Numbered from the stretch's first letter, positions 34,031 through 44,458 are shown. The stretch is 64,000 bases of DNA from Prolixibacter bellariivorans ATCC BAA-1284 (GCF_000621705.1 NZ_KK211332.1:536323-600322); one strand, 5' to 3'. The notes: generated by a model not told the origin, from the sequence alone. Translations and numbers: made by a program.

Positions 34031-34813
34031 CTATATCTGGGAATAACTTAGTGGTTCATAAAACCGGTTGACAATTTCAGAAACCGTATTAGCATATTCC
34101 GGCTTGTCTTTCATCTGCTTCCACCCTTCGCTCTCACCAAATTTTTTCCACAGGGCATCTCGTTCTTCCATATTGTTAAAACTGAGCATATAAGTTAACG
34201 ATGGCATGGTGTCGCCGGCCAATACTTTACCAAAAAACAAAGGAGAAAGTCCAACTTCATTGAATAATGCCAGCTCCTCCCTGTTGAACATCTCTATTTT
34301 CCGTCTTCCTGCATCTTCACTGTAACTTTGATAATTGCGCAGTTCAAACACTTTCGGTTCCCCTGAAGGAATTTTTATTTCGGGAAAACCCGAAAAGGCT
34401 TCCAACAAGTAAGTCGTATAACGGGAATATACGTAATCATCGACTGAAAGGGCATTGTACTTTTTCGATGCTTCCTGGAAAATCGTATTCTCAGCCAATT
34501 CCTCCTTCACCTTGAAAAAGTCTTTACCGGAATCGTAAGGAATTAGCAAAAGCATCCTGGCAGGATATCTGGCCTTCAACTCCCTAAAAACACCCACATG
34601 CTCAACGCCCGCCCTGTTCAGTGCCGGAATTAATGCATACCTAAAATATTGATCGAGGAACTCCTGCCTTTCGAGACGAACCAGTTCATAATCCCGTAAT
34701 TCGTAAAACTGTTTATGGGAAGAAGAGGCTCTTCCGGCTCCAAAAACATTTGCGGATACAGCCGTACTTGCAGTCCCCAGTATGGCGGAACGAAGAAAGT
34801 TGCGACGTTTCAT
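34031..34813 (-). CDS. Exported NIPSNAP-family protein
   Basis: A 260-residue protein. The N terminus MKRRNFLRSAILGTASTAVSANVFGA is split by a twin-arginine-like RRNFL motif and a hydrophobic stretch, so it is probably Tat-exported. Two ferredoxin-like NIPSNAP halves follow: FYELRDYELVRLERQEFLDQYF (about residues 36-57) and VFELRNYQSYSEDAGRRKIEMF (about 160-180). NIPSNAP proteins are dimeric alpha+beta barrel proteins with little known chemistry. It is divergent from a DUF5009-type acyltransferase. Confidence 0.85.
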   Translation of the reverse strand: MKRRNFLRSAILGTASTAVSANVFGAGRASSSHKQFYELRDYELVRLERQEFLDQYFRYALIPALNRAGVEHVGVFRELKARYPARMLLLIPYDSGKDFFKVKEELAENTIFQEASKKYNALSVDDYVYSRYTTYLLEAFSGFPEIKIPSGEPKVFELRNYQSYSEDAGRRKIEMFNREELALFNEVGLSPLFFGKVLAGDTMPSLTYMLSFNNMEERDALWKKFGESEGWKQMKDKPEYANTVSEIVNRFYEPLSYSQI

Positions 34814-34987
34814 GGTTGTTTTATTAGTTTGGTTAATAGACTTATTAATTTACACAGTTTGCAGAAGGATTACAAACCGACCGACTTCATCAGCTTTTCC
34901 CTTTTCTGAGAATGAGAGTTTTACCTATCTTCAGGGAGGCTTTCTCCCTTCCGGGAAATCGAAAACGGACGAAATAACCGAATTACC

Positions 34988-36097
34988 ATGAATCAACAAA
35001 CAGCTACCACGCTGAAGACTGACCGCATTTTTGCCATCGACTTCTTTCGTGGAATTACCATGTTCCTGCTCATTGGCGAATCAACTCATTTGTTTCATTA
35101 CCTGGTTGATCCCTCACTTGATGGAACCCTTATTTCTGCCATTGGCACACAATTACATCATCATCCTTGGAATGGGCTTCGTTTTTGGGATTTAATCCAG
35201 CCGTTTTTCATGTTCATTGTTGGCGTTTCTATGCCATTTTCCTTCGGGAAGCGTTGGCAGCGCGGAGCCCCTTGGAGCCTGACCTTCCGCCATGCCCTAA
35301 AACGCTCATTCCTGCTGTTATTTTTTGGTTGGGCCCTATACTGCATTGGCCCGGGTAAATTGACCTTCGAGTTATGGAATGTTCTGGCACAACTGTCATT
35401 TACTTACCTGGTCGCGTTTCTCTTGATGCGAAAATCCATTCCTACCCAAATCATCGTCACATTTCTGCTTCTAATCGGTTCCGAATTGCTGTACCGCTTA
35501 TTTTGGGTGCCCGGATTTAACCAGCCTTTTACGCCCGACCACAATTTCGGCTCGTGGGTCGATTTGCAACTAATGGGCAAACTTTCGGGCGGACATTGGG
35601 TGGCTTTCAACGCAGTTCCAACCACTGCCCACACGATGTGGGGCGTATTGGCCGGCATGGTACTGAAAAGCAGCCGTCCCAACCGAAAGAAAATTCAGAT
35701 ACTGTTACTTGCCGGTTTAATTGGAATTATCATAGGCTATGCGCTTAATCCGGTTACGCCAATTATCAAACGCATCTGCACCAGTTCCTTTGTTCTGGCC
35801 AGCGGAGGCTGGAGTTTCATCGCTTTGGCACTCTCCTTCTGGATCATCGATGTAGTTGGTTTTAAAAAAGCACCTGCATTTTTCGCCATCGTCGGGATGA
35901 ACCCGTTGTTCATCTATTTACTGACCAACACCGGCGGTTCCGGATGGCTTTGGGGAATAGTCAAACCGTTTAGCTTTGGCATTTTCGGCTGGATGGGAAA
36001 AGTCCCGACAGAAATAATCACCGCATCTATCGTTTGGTTTTTATTGTGGTATATCTGCTATTTCCTCTACAAGAGAAAGATTTTTATTCGGATCTAA
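34988..36097 (+). CDS. HGSNAT-like (DUF5009) transmembrane acyltransferase
   Basis: A 369-residue inner-membrane protein with about ten helices. The N-terminal block RIFAIDFFRGITMFLLIGES and the following HHHPWNGLRFWDLIQPFFMFIVGVSMPF (in parts HHHPWNGL and DLIQPFFMFIVG) are the hallmarks of the family related to heparan-alpha-glucosaminide N-acetyltransferase, which passes an acetyl group across the membrane to a sugar. The His in the N-terminal loop is the likely acetyl carrier. Its bacterial substrate is unknown. It ends at a bidirectional terminator shared with nifJ. Confidence 0.85.
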   Translation: MNQQTATTLKTDRIFAIDFFRGITMFLLIGESTHLFHYLVDPSLDGTLISAIGTQLHHHPWNGLRFWDLIQPFFMFIVGVSMPFSFGKRWQRGAPWSLTFRHALKRSFLLLFFGWALYCIGPGKLTFELWNVLAQLSFTYLVAFLLMRKSIPTQIIVTFLLLIGSELLYRLFWVPGFNQPFTPDHNFGSWVDLQLMGKLSGGHWVAFNAVPTTAHTMWGVLAGMVLKSSRPNRKKIQILLLAGLIGIIIGYALNPVTPIIKRICTSSFVLASGGWSFIALALSFWIIDVVGFKKAPAFFAIVGMNPLFIYLLTNTGGSGWLWGIVKPFSFGIFGWMGKVPTEIITASIVWFLLWYICYFLYKRKIFIRI

Positions 36098-36106
36098 ATC
36101 CATAAA

Positions 36107-36134
36107 AAAAGCCACCCTAAAAAAGGTGGCTTTT
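36107..36134. terminator. Bidirectional terminator between acyltransferase and nifJ
   Basis: AAAAGCCACC and GGTGGCTTTT form a perfect 10-bp stem with A and T tracts on both sides, serving both convergent genes. Confidence 0.85.
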
Positions 36135-36154
36135 CAATTATTTTGAGCTTTAAA

Positions 36155-39100
36155 TTATTCCTCAAGAGCCCAGTCCATAGCAGCCATACGCTGGTATGAA
36201 CGGTAACGCCATTTGGCATTCGACTCAGCAGCTTTGAAGAGCTGATCGGCTTCAGCCGGGAACGACTTCTTCAGTGCAGTATAACGTACCTCACCATTCA
36301 GGAAGTCCTGGAATTTGCTCCAATCCGGCTCTTTCGAATCAAGCTGGAACGGATTCTTGCCTTCTTCCTCGAGCAGAGGATTGAAACGGAAAAGCGACCA
36401 GTAACCACTATCAACGGCACGTTTTTCTTCTTCCTGTGAGCGTCCCATTGAGCTACGCAATCCGTGAGCAATACAAGGTGCGTAAGCAATAATCAACGAC
36501 GGTCCTGGATAAGCTTCAGCTTCGCGCAGCGCTTTCAGGTATTGTGACTGGCTTGAGCCCATTGCCACCTGAGCAACATATACGTAACCGTAGCTCATCG
36601 CCATAGCTCCCAGGTCTTTTTTCCGGATTTTCTTACCGGAAGCGGCAAACTTAGCTACAGCACCAACCGGAGTTGATTTCGAAGCCTGTCCACCGGTATT
36701 CGAGTAAACCTCGGTATCGAGAACCAATACGTTCACATCTTCACCTGACGCCAATACGTGATCCAAACCTCCGTAGCCGATATCGTAAGCCCATCCGTCA
36801 CCACCGAAGATCCACATCGATTTCTTCACGAGATACTGCTTCAATGATTCGATCTCTTTTGCGTAAGCTGCATCTTTTCCTTTGATCGCATCCAGCACTT
36901 TCGCGGTAGCTTCTTCTGATTTCTCAGCATTGGCCATACTTTCCAACCATTCGGTGAAAGCTTCGCGTTCAGCATCCGAAACGCCGTTATTGAGCGCTTT
37001 ACTCATCACATTGGCCAGTCGTTCACGTTGTGCTTTTACACCTTCGGCCATACCGAAACCATATTCGGCGTTGTCTTCGAAGAGCGAGTTTGCCCAAGCA
37101 GGTCCGTGTCCACTCTCGTTGTTCGAGCAGTACGGAGTTGCCGGAGCCGAACCACCGTAAATAGACGAACAACCGGTAGCATTGGCAATCATCATGCGCT
37201 CACCGAAGAGCTGAGTTGTCAATTTTACGTAAGGTGTTTCACCACAACCGGCACAAGCACCAGAGAATTCGAAGAGAGGCTGTGCAAACTGCGAATTCTT
37301 AACCGTTTTATTCTTGTCAACCAACTTGTCTTTGTACGATACGTTGGCTGCAAAATAATCCCAACGCTCTACTTCCGCTTCCTGAGTACCCAGCGGCTTC
37401 ATTACCAATGCTTTTTCCTTGGCCGGACAAACATCGGCACAGTTACTACATCCTGTACAATCGAGTGGATCTACCTGAATACGGAATTGCAATCCGGCAA
37501 ATTGTTTTCCATTGGCTTTAATGGTTTCGGTTCCGGCAGGAACACCAGCCATTTCTTCCTCATTTACCAGGAATGGACGAATGGCAGCGTGAGGACAAAC
37601 ATACGCACACTGGTTACACTGGATACAGTTTTCCGGTACCCATTCCGGCACATCAACGGCAATACCACGTTTCTCGAAAGCAGTAGTTCCGGCTGGGAAC
37701 GTACCGTCTTCGATTCCTTTGAATGTAGAAACCGGCAGGTCATCGCCTTTCTGTGCATTAATGACATCAACCACATTCTTGATGAAATCAGGACGACCAC
37801 TAATCGTTGCAGCGTCTTCGTTTGCGCTCAGCTTGGCCCATTCAGCAGGAACGTCGATTTTTTGTACGTTTTTACCTCCGGCATCAACGGCAGCAAAGTT
37901 CATGTTGACAATGGTCTCACCTTTATTACCATACGATTTAACAATCGCTTTCTTCATTTCATCTACAGCCATTTCGTAAGGAATGACTCCCGTGATTTTA
38001 AAGAAAGCCGACTGCATGATGGTATTGGTACGGTTACCCAAACCAATTTCGGTAGCCAGCTTGGTACCATTGATGATATAGAAACTAATGTCGTTCTCTG
38101 CCATGTAACGTTTCATGTGATCCGGCAGACGTTTCTTCGTTTCTTCTTCATCCCAGATGGTATTCAACAGGAAGGAACCACCTTTTTTCAATCCTTTCAA
38201 TACTTCGTATTGATTTAGATAAGCCGGTACGTGACAGGCAACGAAGTCAGGTGTAGTAATTAGATAGGTCGAACGAATTGGCGCGTCACCGAAACGCAGG
38301 TGTGATGCGGTAAAACCACCTGATTTTTTCGAGTCGTAAGCGAAATACGCCTGGCAGTATTTGTCGGTTGAACCACCGATGATTTTGATGGAGTTTTTGT
38401 TTGCACCAACCGTACCATCCGATCCCAGACCGTAGAATTTTGCTTCGTACAGCTCATCAGGAGATACTTTTACCTCGGGCAGTAAAGGCAGCGATTTGAA
38501 GGTCACGTCGTCTTCGATACCAACGGTAAATTGATTTTTTGGTTCGGGCAATTCCAGGTTATTGTAAATCGAAATGATTTGCGCGGGTGTAGTATCTTTT
38601 GATCCTAATCCGTAACGACCACCTACTACCAGCGGAGCATCTTTCTGGCCATAAAATACGTCGCGAACATCGAGATACAAAGGCTCACCGTTTGCTCCCG
38701 GCTCTTTAGTCCGATCGAGAACAGAAATACGTTTTACTGACTTAGGCAGTACATTGAGGAAGTATTTGGTTGAGAACGGACGATACAAATGAACTGTAAC
38801 CAAACCTACTTTTTTACCCTGACCTGTCAGGTAATCGATGGTTTCGCGGATGGTTTCGGTAACCGAGCCCATTGCCATGATGATATTTTCAGCATCAGGT
38901 GCACCGTAATAAGTAAACGGATGATATTCACGACCAGTAAGTTTGCTGACTTCCTTCATGTAGTCTTCAACAATATCCGGAACGGCATCGTAGAATACAT
39001 TCGAAGCCTCTTTTGCCTGGAAGAAAATATCAGGGTTCTGTGCGGTACCACGGGTCACCGGATGTTCCGGGTTTAAGGCACGGTCACGGAATTCCTGTAA

Positions 39101-39703
39101 AGCTTCCATATCAACCAGCGGTGCCAAATCATCATTTTCCAGCACTTCGATTTTCTGAATCTCGTGCGAAGTACGGAAACCATCGAAGAAGTGAACGAAA
39201 GGCACACGACTCTTAATGGTTGAAAGGTGAGCGATACCGGCCAAATCCATTGCTTCCTGAACGGAACCTGAAGCCAGCATGGCAAAACCCGTTTGACGGG
39301 CTGCGTAAACGTCACTATGATCGCCAAAGATTGACAATGCATGCGTTGCCAAAGCACGGGCACTTACGTGGAATACGGTAGGTAAAAGTTCGCCCGCAAT
39401 TTTATACATATTGGGGATCATCAGCAAAAGCCCTTGCGATGCAGTATACGTTGTGGTAAGTGCACCCGACTGCAGTGCACCGTGGACAGCACCGGATGCT
39501 CCACCCTCACTCTGCATTTCTGCCAGACGAACCGGTTGTCCAAAAAGGTTTTCACGGCCTTTAGCCGCCCACTCATCTACGCTTTCCGCCATGGGAGATG
39601 ACGGCGTAATGGGATAAATACAAGCTACTTCGCTAAAAATATAGCTGACGTGTGAAGCAGCGTAGTTACCATCACAGGTTATGAACTTTTTTTTGTTTGC
39701 CAT
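36155..39703 (-). CDS. nifJ: Pyruvate:ferredoxin (flavodoxin) oxidoreductase
   Basis: Single-chain PFOR of 1182 residues, oxidising pyruvate and CoA to acetyl-CoA and CO2 with reduced ferredoxin; a sign of anaerobic or facultative metabolism. Domains in order: pyrimidine-binding domain (CIYPITPSSPMAE), CoA-binding and gamma domains, two 4Fe-4S sites (CIQCNQCAYVCP near residue 691 and CTGCSNCADVCP near 748), then the TPP domain with a proximal Cys cluster (GACAGCGETPYVKL), GDGWAYDIGYGG and DTEVYSNTGGQASKSTPVG. All cluster cysteines are present. It is a monocistronic gene ended by a strong terminator. Confidence 0.98.
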   Translation of the reverse strand: MANKKKFITCDGNYAASHVSYIFSEVACIYPITPSSPMAESVDEWAAKGRENLFGQPVRLAEMQSEGGASGAVHGALQSGALTTTYTASQGLLLMIPNMYKIAGELLPTVFHVSARALATHALSIFGDHSDVYAARQTGFAMLASGSVQEAMDLAGIAHLSTIKSRVPFVHFFDGFRTSHEIQKIEVLENDDLAPLVDMEALQEFRDRALNPEHPVTRGTAQNPDIFFQAKEASNVFYDAVPDIVEDYMKEVSKLTGREYHPFTYYGAPDAENIIMAMGSVTETIRETIDYLTGQGKKVGLVTVHLYRPFSTKYFLNVLPKSVKRISVLDRTKEPGANGEPLYLDVRDVFYGQKDAPLVVGGRYGLGSKDTTPAQIISIYNNLELPEPKNQFTVGIEDDVTFKSLPLLPEVKVSPDELYEAKFYGLGSDGTVGANKNSIKIIGGSTDKYCQAYFAYDSKKSGGFTASHLRFGDAPIRSTYLITTPDFVACHVPAYLNQYEVLKGLKKGGSFLLNTIWDEEETKKRLPDHMKRYMAENDISFYIINGTKLATEIGLGNRTNTIMQSAFFKITGVIPYEMAVDEMKKAIVKSYGNKGETIVNMNFAAVDAGGKNVQKIDVPAEWAKLSANEDAATISGRPDFIKNVVDVINAQKGDDLPVSTFKGIEDGTFPAGTTAFEKRGIAVDVPEWVPENCIQCNQCAYVCPHAAIRPFLVNEEEMAGVPAGTETIKANGKQFAGLQFRIQVDPLDCTGCSNCADVCPAKEKALVMKPLGTQEAEVERWDYFAANVSYKDKLVDKNKTVKNSQFAQPLFEFSGACAGCGETPYVKLTTQLFGERMMIANATGCSSIYGGSAPATPYCSNNESGHGPAWANSLFEDNAEYGFGMAEGVKAQRERLANVMSKALNNGVSDAEREAFTEWLESMANAEKSEEATAKVLDAIKGKDAAYAKEIESLKQYLVKKSMWIFGGDGWAYDIGYGGLDHVLASGEDVNVLVLDTEVYSNTGGQASKSTPVGAVAKFAASGKKIRKKDLGAMAMSYGYVYVAQVAMGSSQSQYLKALREAEAYPGPSLIIAYAPCIAHGLRSSMGRSQEEEKRAVDSGYWSLFRFNPLLEEEGKNPFQLDSKEPDWSKFQDFLNGEVRYTALKKSFPAEADQLFKAAESNAKWRYRSYQRMAAMDWALEE

Positions 39704-39768
39704 TTGATTTTGACTTTAAAAGTATAATAATCGTTTGTCGTATAATTAGTTGAATCGTAAATCCTTTT

Positions 39769-40980
39769 TCAATACAGAAAACCAAAAAGCCACAATGGAA
39801 TGATGTTGCCATCACCGATTTCAATCATATCGGCCGCTCCATATTGCTTCATTTTTTCTGGCTGTGTATATTTTCCTCCCACCCAGAAATCGTATTTTCC
39901 GTCGACACGGAAATCGGCCTCCGGCGTCGAGGTCAATTTATGCTGATATCCCACCTGATTATAGAAAAATGTTTGCCTCAGGTTACGGTTATTAATATTT
40001 TCGGGAGCGATGGCATGCAGCAGATTGGTGTTGTGCAGGTATACCAGGTCGGGTTTCTTTAACTGTCCGTTATTACCATTCGGAAAAAGCATGTTGATAA
40101 GTCGTGCATTTTTCAGGTAACGGAGGTAATTCAGTACGGTTGCCCGTGATGTCTCCACTTCGGAGCTCAATTTACTCACATTTGGGGCCAAAGGCATCTG
40201 AGCACTGATGATCTGCAACAGCTTTCGCAGTTTTGGCAAATATTTTAACTCTATCTGGTTGAGATACGTCACGTCAATTTCAAGAGCCAGGTTCACATGC
40301 TTCAATAAATTCTCTGTATAAAAAACCTGGTTGTTGATAAAGTAAGGGTAATAACCGAATTTCAAATAATCGGGGAAATATGCCAACGGCCTTACTTCAC
40401 TAATGATATCCCGAACAATTTCCTCGTGCCGGTTAATAATATCTTCCAACGTAACTTTTGAGAAGCTTTTCCCCGCACGGTAATTTAAATATTCGCGAAA
40501 CGAAAGACCTTCCAGATGATAAACACGGGCGATGTCTTTTAACGCCTCGTTTCCTTCAATCACACGAAGAACCGGCGAACCACTGAAAATAATTTTCAAT
40601 CCGGGCAATTCATCATAGCACTGACGCAACTCGGTTGCCCATTCCGGATACTTGTGAACCTGATCAAGTATCAGCACTTTCCCACCCCGTTTGTAAAATT
40701 CGTCGGCAAATGAAAAAATACGACGCTTAGTGAAATAGAAATGATTCAGGTTGACATACAGACAGCTCTTGTCTTCGCCAAAATGTTCCCTTACATATTC
40801 CAGCAGAAAGGTAGTCTTTCCTACTCCTCTGAATCCTTTAATACCAATCAGGCGATGTTCCCAATCAATATCTTCGACCAGTTCCCGGTGAATCAATTCA
40901 TTTGATTCACGGACTAAATAGCGATGTGTGTTAAGAAAGTATTCCACCTTGAGTAAACTATTTTCAACAAAAATAAACAT
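39769..40980 (-). CDS. AAA-family ATPase (AAA_14/DUF4143 type)
   Basis: A 403-residue P-loop protein. Walker A is GFRGVGKTTFLLEY (about residues 48-61). The Walker B region reads VLILDQVHKYPEWATEL, where Gln replaces the usual catalytic Glu of LDEIH. The C-terminal half (TVLNYLRYLKNARLINMLF) is winged-helix-like, and its last part (EADFRVDGKYDFWVGGKY) resembles a DUF4143 nuclease-like fold. Members are common and of unknown role, sometimes mobile. It has no partner gene here. Confidence 0.85.
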   Translation of the reverse strand: MFIFVENSLLKVEYFLNTHRYLVRESNELIHRELVEDIDWEHRLIGIKGFRGVGKTTFLLEYVREHFGEDKSCLYVNLNHFYFTKRRIFSFADEFYKRGGKVLILDQVHKYPEWATELRQCYDELPGLKIIFSGSPVLRVIEGNEALKDIARVYHLEGLSFREYLNYRAGKSFSKVTLEDIINRHEEIVRDIISEVRPLAYFPDYLKFGYYPYFINNQVFYTENLLKHVNLALEIDVTYLNQIELKYLPKLRKLLQIISAQMPLAPNVSKLSSEVETSRATVLNYLRYLKNARLINMLFPNGNNGQLKKPDLVYLHNTNLLHAIAPENINNRNLRQTFFYNQVGYQHKLTSTPEADFRVDGKYDFWVGGKYTQPEKMKQYGAADMIEIGDGNIIPLWLFGFLY

Positions 40981-41393
40981 TCACATCACCATTTTGCTAT
41001 CCATAGATTACAATTTTGTCTTTTGAATGCAATTTATATCTGGTAAAAATAAAAGTAACATTTCATCAAGATATGAACATTATGATATTCAACAAGGTGT
41101 GATTTTGCTTTTTATTATTTTTTAACCTTCCCAGCACACCTTTTAAGACCTGATAATATGCACATTAACTCCAATCTGTTGATTTGTAATACAAATGATA
41201 CATCTTTTTATCCGCAATGAAACAACATCACATTATTCTTGCTATTGGAAACTAACGGCACGAACAGTAGATTCTGAAACGAAGATTGCTTCGAAAAACT
41301 GAACTTATTGAGAAGACATCTTTTCACTTTAGTTATGTTTTCCATAACCAACATTTCATAAGGGATTTATCTACAGCAATGAATTTCGAAACA
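40981..41393. other. AT-rich intergenic region, no gene seen
   Basis: Between the ATPase start and the response regulator. It is strongly AT-rich with frequent stops in all frames. I see no RNA gene or complete consensus promoter. A 15-bp palindrome ends it (41394-41408). Confidence 0.5.
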
Positions 41394-41408
41394 ACCCGGT
41401 TACCGGGT
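41394..41408. promoter_or_regulatory. Palindrome 20 bp before the response regulator
   Basis: ACCCGGT-T-ACCGGGT is a perfect 15-bp inverted repeat in otherwise AT-rich DNA. It could be an operator (for instance autoregulation) or a leader hairpin near the start codon. Confidence 0.4.
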
Positions 41409-41428
41409 GTCAATTTTATTTTGATTCC

Positions 41429-42166
41429 ATGAAAACAACAATATTTGAGCAACCAGTAACCATGCGACCTGACCAGATAAGAGCCAGCCATATTTTAGTA
41501 GTTGATGATGAAGCCGACCTGTGTGAAATTCTTCAATTCAATTTAGAGAGTGAAGGATTTAATGTGGATACCGCTTACTCAGCTGAAGAGGCACTTGAAC
41601 TCCCCTTAGAAAAATATGACCTGATTTTGCTGGACGTAATGATGGGCGAAATCTCGGGGTTTAAACTGGCCAACATTCTGAAGAAAGATGAAAGACTAAA
41701 AAATATTCCGGTCATATTTGTGACTGCCAAAAGCACGGAAAATGACACACTGACCGGCTTCAATCTCGGAGCCGAAGATTATATTTCCAAACCCTTCTCG
41801 GTAAAAGAGGTTATTGCCCGGGTAAAGGTTACATTGCGGCATCTGAAGAACCGCCCCGAAAACAAAACATCCGTAATTAATATTGGTGACCTGAAAATCT
41901 TTCCCGAAGAAAAGAAACTGGTCATTGATGGTCGAACCATAAATCTGACCAAAAAGGAGTTTGAAATTCTACTGCTACTATGCCAGCATCCTGGTAAGGT
42001 ATTTACCCGGGAAAAGATACTCACTCAAATATGGGAACATGAATCGTATATTCTCGACCGGACGGTTGATGTAAATATTACACGCCTGCGGAAAAAGATT
42101 GGAAGTCATAGTAAAAAGATTGTCACCCGCCAGGGATACGGTTACTGCTTTGAACAGGACCGCTAA
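41429..42166 (+). CDS. OmpR/PhoB-family response regulator
   Basis: A 245-residue two-domain regulator. Receiver: acidic pocket Asp26-Asp27 (VVDDEAD), phosphoacceptor Asp69 (LILLDVMMG), Thr99 (IFVTAKS), Lys121 (ISKPFS). DNA-binding winged helix: INLTKKEFEILLLLCQHPGKVFTREKI and RTVDVNITRLRKKIG (in part). All phosphorylation residues are present. No histidine kinase lies nearby, so it is an orphan in the window. A perfect palindrome lies 20 bp upstream. It shares a bidirectional terminator with rho. Confidence 0.95.
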   Translation: MKTTIFEQPVTMRPDQIRASHILVVDDEADLCEILQFNLESEGFNVDTAYSAEEALELPLEKYDLILLDVMMGEISGFKLANILKKDERLKNIPVIFVTAKSTENDTLTGFNLGAEDYISKPFSVKEVIARVKVTLRHLKNRPENKTSVINIGDLKIFPEEKKLVIDGRTINLTKKEFEILLLLCQHPGKVFTREKILTQIWEHESYILDRTVDVNITRLRKKIGSHSKKIVTRQGYGYCFEQDR

Positions 42167-42186
42167 ACGCGAAAATTTACATTGAA

Positions 42187-42219
42187 AAAAGGCGGATTCA
42201 ACAAGAGAATCCGCCTTTT
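42187..42219. terminator. Bidirectional terminator between response regulator and rho
   Basis: AAAAGGCGGATTC and its exact complement form a 13-bp perfect stem around a 7-nt loop, with A and T runs on either side. Confidence 0.88.
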
Positions 42220-42242
42220 CTATATATCTGAAATGATTTTGA

Positions 42243-44003
42243 CTAATTGTCATTCATCGAAACCAGGAATTCTTCGTTGCTCGAAGTTTTCTGGAGACGA
42301 TCTTTCAGGAACTGCATAGCCTCAACAGAGTTCATATCGGTAAGGTAATTACGCAGAATCCAGATTTTATCCAGTGCATATTTTTCCATCAGCAGATCCT
42401 CGCGACGCGTACTTGAAGCGGTAATATCCACTGCCGGGAAGATACGACGGTTGGACAATTTCCGATCGAGCTGAAGTTCCATGTTACCGGTTCCTTTAAA
42501 CTCTTCGAAAATCACATCATCCATTTTTGAACCGGTTTCGGTAAGCGCCGTTGCCAGAATTGTCAATGAACCGCCCTCTTCAATGTTACGGGCAGCACCG
42601 AAGAAGCGCTTCGGTTTGTGTAGTGCGTTGGCATCAACACCACCCGACAATACTTTACCAGATGCCGGAGCTACGGTGTTATAAGCACGGGCCAGACGAG
42701 TAATCGAGTCAAGCAAAATAACCACATCATGACCACATTCCACCATACGCTTGGCTTTTTCGAGCACCATATTGGCTACACGTACGTGACGCTCTGCCGG
42801 TTCATCAAAAGTTGACGAAATCACTTCGGCATTCACACTGCGGGCCATGTCGGTCACCTCTTCCGGACGCTCATCAATCAGCAAAACAATCATGTAAACT
42901 TCCGGATGATTGCCGGCAATAGCGTTAGCAATCTCTTTCAGTAATACCGTTTTACCGGTTTTCGGCTGGGCTACAATCAAACCACGCTGTCCTTTACCGA
43001 TGGGTGAGAACATATCAACTACCCGGCTCGATAAACTCGAATAACCTTTTCCGGTGACATTGAATTTTTCATCGGGGAAAAGCGGTGTCAGGTGATCAAA
43101 CGGTACCCGGTCACGAATATACTCAGGACTGCGACCGTTGATCTCCACTACTTTAATCAGCGGGAAATATTTTTCACCCTCTTTCGGAGGACGTATGGCA
43201 CCAGTCACGTTATCGCCGGTTTTCAAACCGAAGAGTTTAATCTGCGACTGCGAAACGTAAATATCGTCAGGTGAATTCAAATAGTTGTAATCCGAAGAAC
43301 GAAGGAATCCATAACCATCCTGCATAATTTCCAAAACACCGGAAGCCTGGATAATTCCATCAAATTCAAAAGCCTTTTCATTATCCCGCTGACGTCCTCC
43401 CTGGTTTTGTGTATTCCGGTGAGGAGCAGGAGCCTGACGCTGTTGCTGAGGCTGATGCGGATATTTAGATGGCCCCCCCTGGTCACGGTCGTTCCGCTCC
43501 CTGCGGGAATCATCTTTACGAGAATCGTCCCTGCGTGGTTTTGGCGCGGGATCAGATGATCCTGAAAACCGGTTATCTGCCGGTTTGGAACTTTCCATCG
43601 GTCGTTTTTCTGCTGGACGTTTTTCAGCCGGAGATGCATATTCCTGGTCCCGCCCTACTCGCGGCCGGCGCGAGCGACGACGGTCATTCTTATCGTCATT
43701 TGATTTAGAACGGTGTCCTTCGTTAACCACGGGCGTGGCTTTTCTTACCGGAGGAGTTTCAACCGGTTTTTCTACAGGTGAAATATTTTTATCAACTTCA
43801 GCCTTGTCTGTCTTGGGACCTTTCTTTGGGGCGGGTTTTTTATCAGCCGTCTTGCCCTCAGAAGCAAGAATGGCCTGTGTATCCAGTATTTTATAGATAA
43901 GGTCTTGCTTCTTAAATGACTCAACTCTTTTAATTTTCAACTCCTTAGCAATATCCCGTAACTCGGGAACCAGTTTCTTGCTAAGCTCAAGAATGTCGTA
44001 CAT
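42243..44003 (-). CDS. rho: Transcription termination factor Rho
   Basis: Hexameric RNA helicase that ends transcription. From the ATG at 44003 ([19 protein letters not shown]) the protein has 586 residues, much longer than the ~420 of E. coli, because of an inserted, very polar region rich in Arg, Asp, Pro and Gln (about residues 52-215) between the N-terminal helical domain and the RNA-binding cold-shock domain ([18 protein letters not shown]). The ATPase core is intact: Walker [14 protein letters not shown], Walker [18 protein letters not shown], and the Q/R loops. It is divergent from rpoD. Confidence 0.97.
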   Translation of the reverse strand: MYDILELSKKLVPELRDIAKELKIKRVESFKKQDLIYKILDTQAILASEGKTADKKPAPKKGPKTDKAEVDKNISPVEKPVETPPVRKATPVVNEGHRSKSNDDKNDRRRSRRPRVGRDQEYASPAEKRPAEKRPMESSKPADNRFSGSSDPAPKPRRDDSRKDDSRRERNDRDQGGPSKYPHQPQQQRQAPAPHRNTQNQGGRQRDNEKAFEFDGIIQASGVLEIMQDGYGFLRSSDYNYLNSPDDIYVSQSQIKLFGLKTGDNVTGAIRPPKEGEKYFPLIKVVEINGRSPEYIRDRVPFDHLTPLFPDEKFNVTGKGYSSLSSRVVDMFSPIGKGQRGLIVAQPKTGKTVLLKEIANAIAGNHPEVYMIVLLIDERPEEVTDMARSVNAEVISSTFDEPAERHVRVANMVLEKAKRMVECGHDVVILLDSITRLARAYNTVAPASGKVLSGGVDANALHKPKRFFGAARNIEEGGSLTILATALTETGSKMDDVIFEEFKGTGNMELQLDRKLSNRRIFPAVDITASSTRREDLLMEKYALDKIWILRNYLTDMNSVEAMQFLKDRLQKTSSNEEFLVSMNDN

Positions 44004-44458
44004 GTTATTATGATTTAACTTAACATAAAGCCCTGATTTCCCACTGAGTATAATATTTTGGGAAAGTGGCACATTAAAAAATTCCTTATTGATTTATTGG
44101 AAGAAGAAAAAGGGACTTGTTTAGTAAAACGAATAATCGAATTTTCTGCAATTATAAGTAAATGCTTTAAATTCACAAAAGTTCACGCACTTTTTTTCAA
44201 ATATGCGTTATTTTCATCGTATTAAAAAATGTTTTTTCTGCGAACATGCTTTTAAACACCACAACAGTAAGCCTGCGATTACGTTATAAGTTAAGAAATA
44301 ATTTGCAATATGAAGCACTTTCTTTGATGAAAATCATTTTTTTATATAAATTCACATTCAATAACTTTTTACATCAACCATTATAACCATGAGGCGTAAT
44401 TGCCGTATATTCTAAAAACCAAAACTAAAATTGTTTCGTCAAAGTCTTACATTCACCT
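44004..44458. other. AT-rich divergent promoter region between rho and rpoD
   Basis: About 455 bp, very AT-rich, carrying the promoters of rho (minus) and rpoD (plus). I found no full TTG-N19-TAnnTTTG match on either strand and no RNA gene. Confidence 0.5.

Noticed and set aside
37028-38218. 396-codon open frame on the plus strand opposite nifJ
   Set aside because: It lies wholly inside the well-supported nifJ gene, in a frame with no recognisable domain; a codon-bias shadow.
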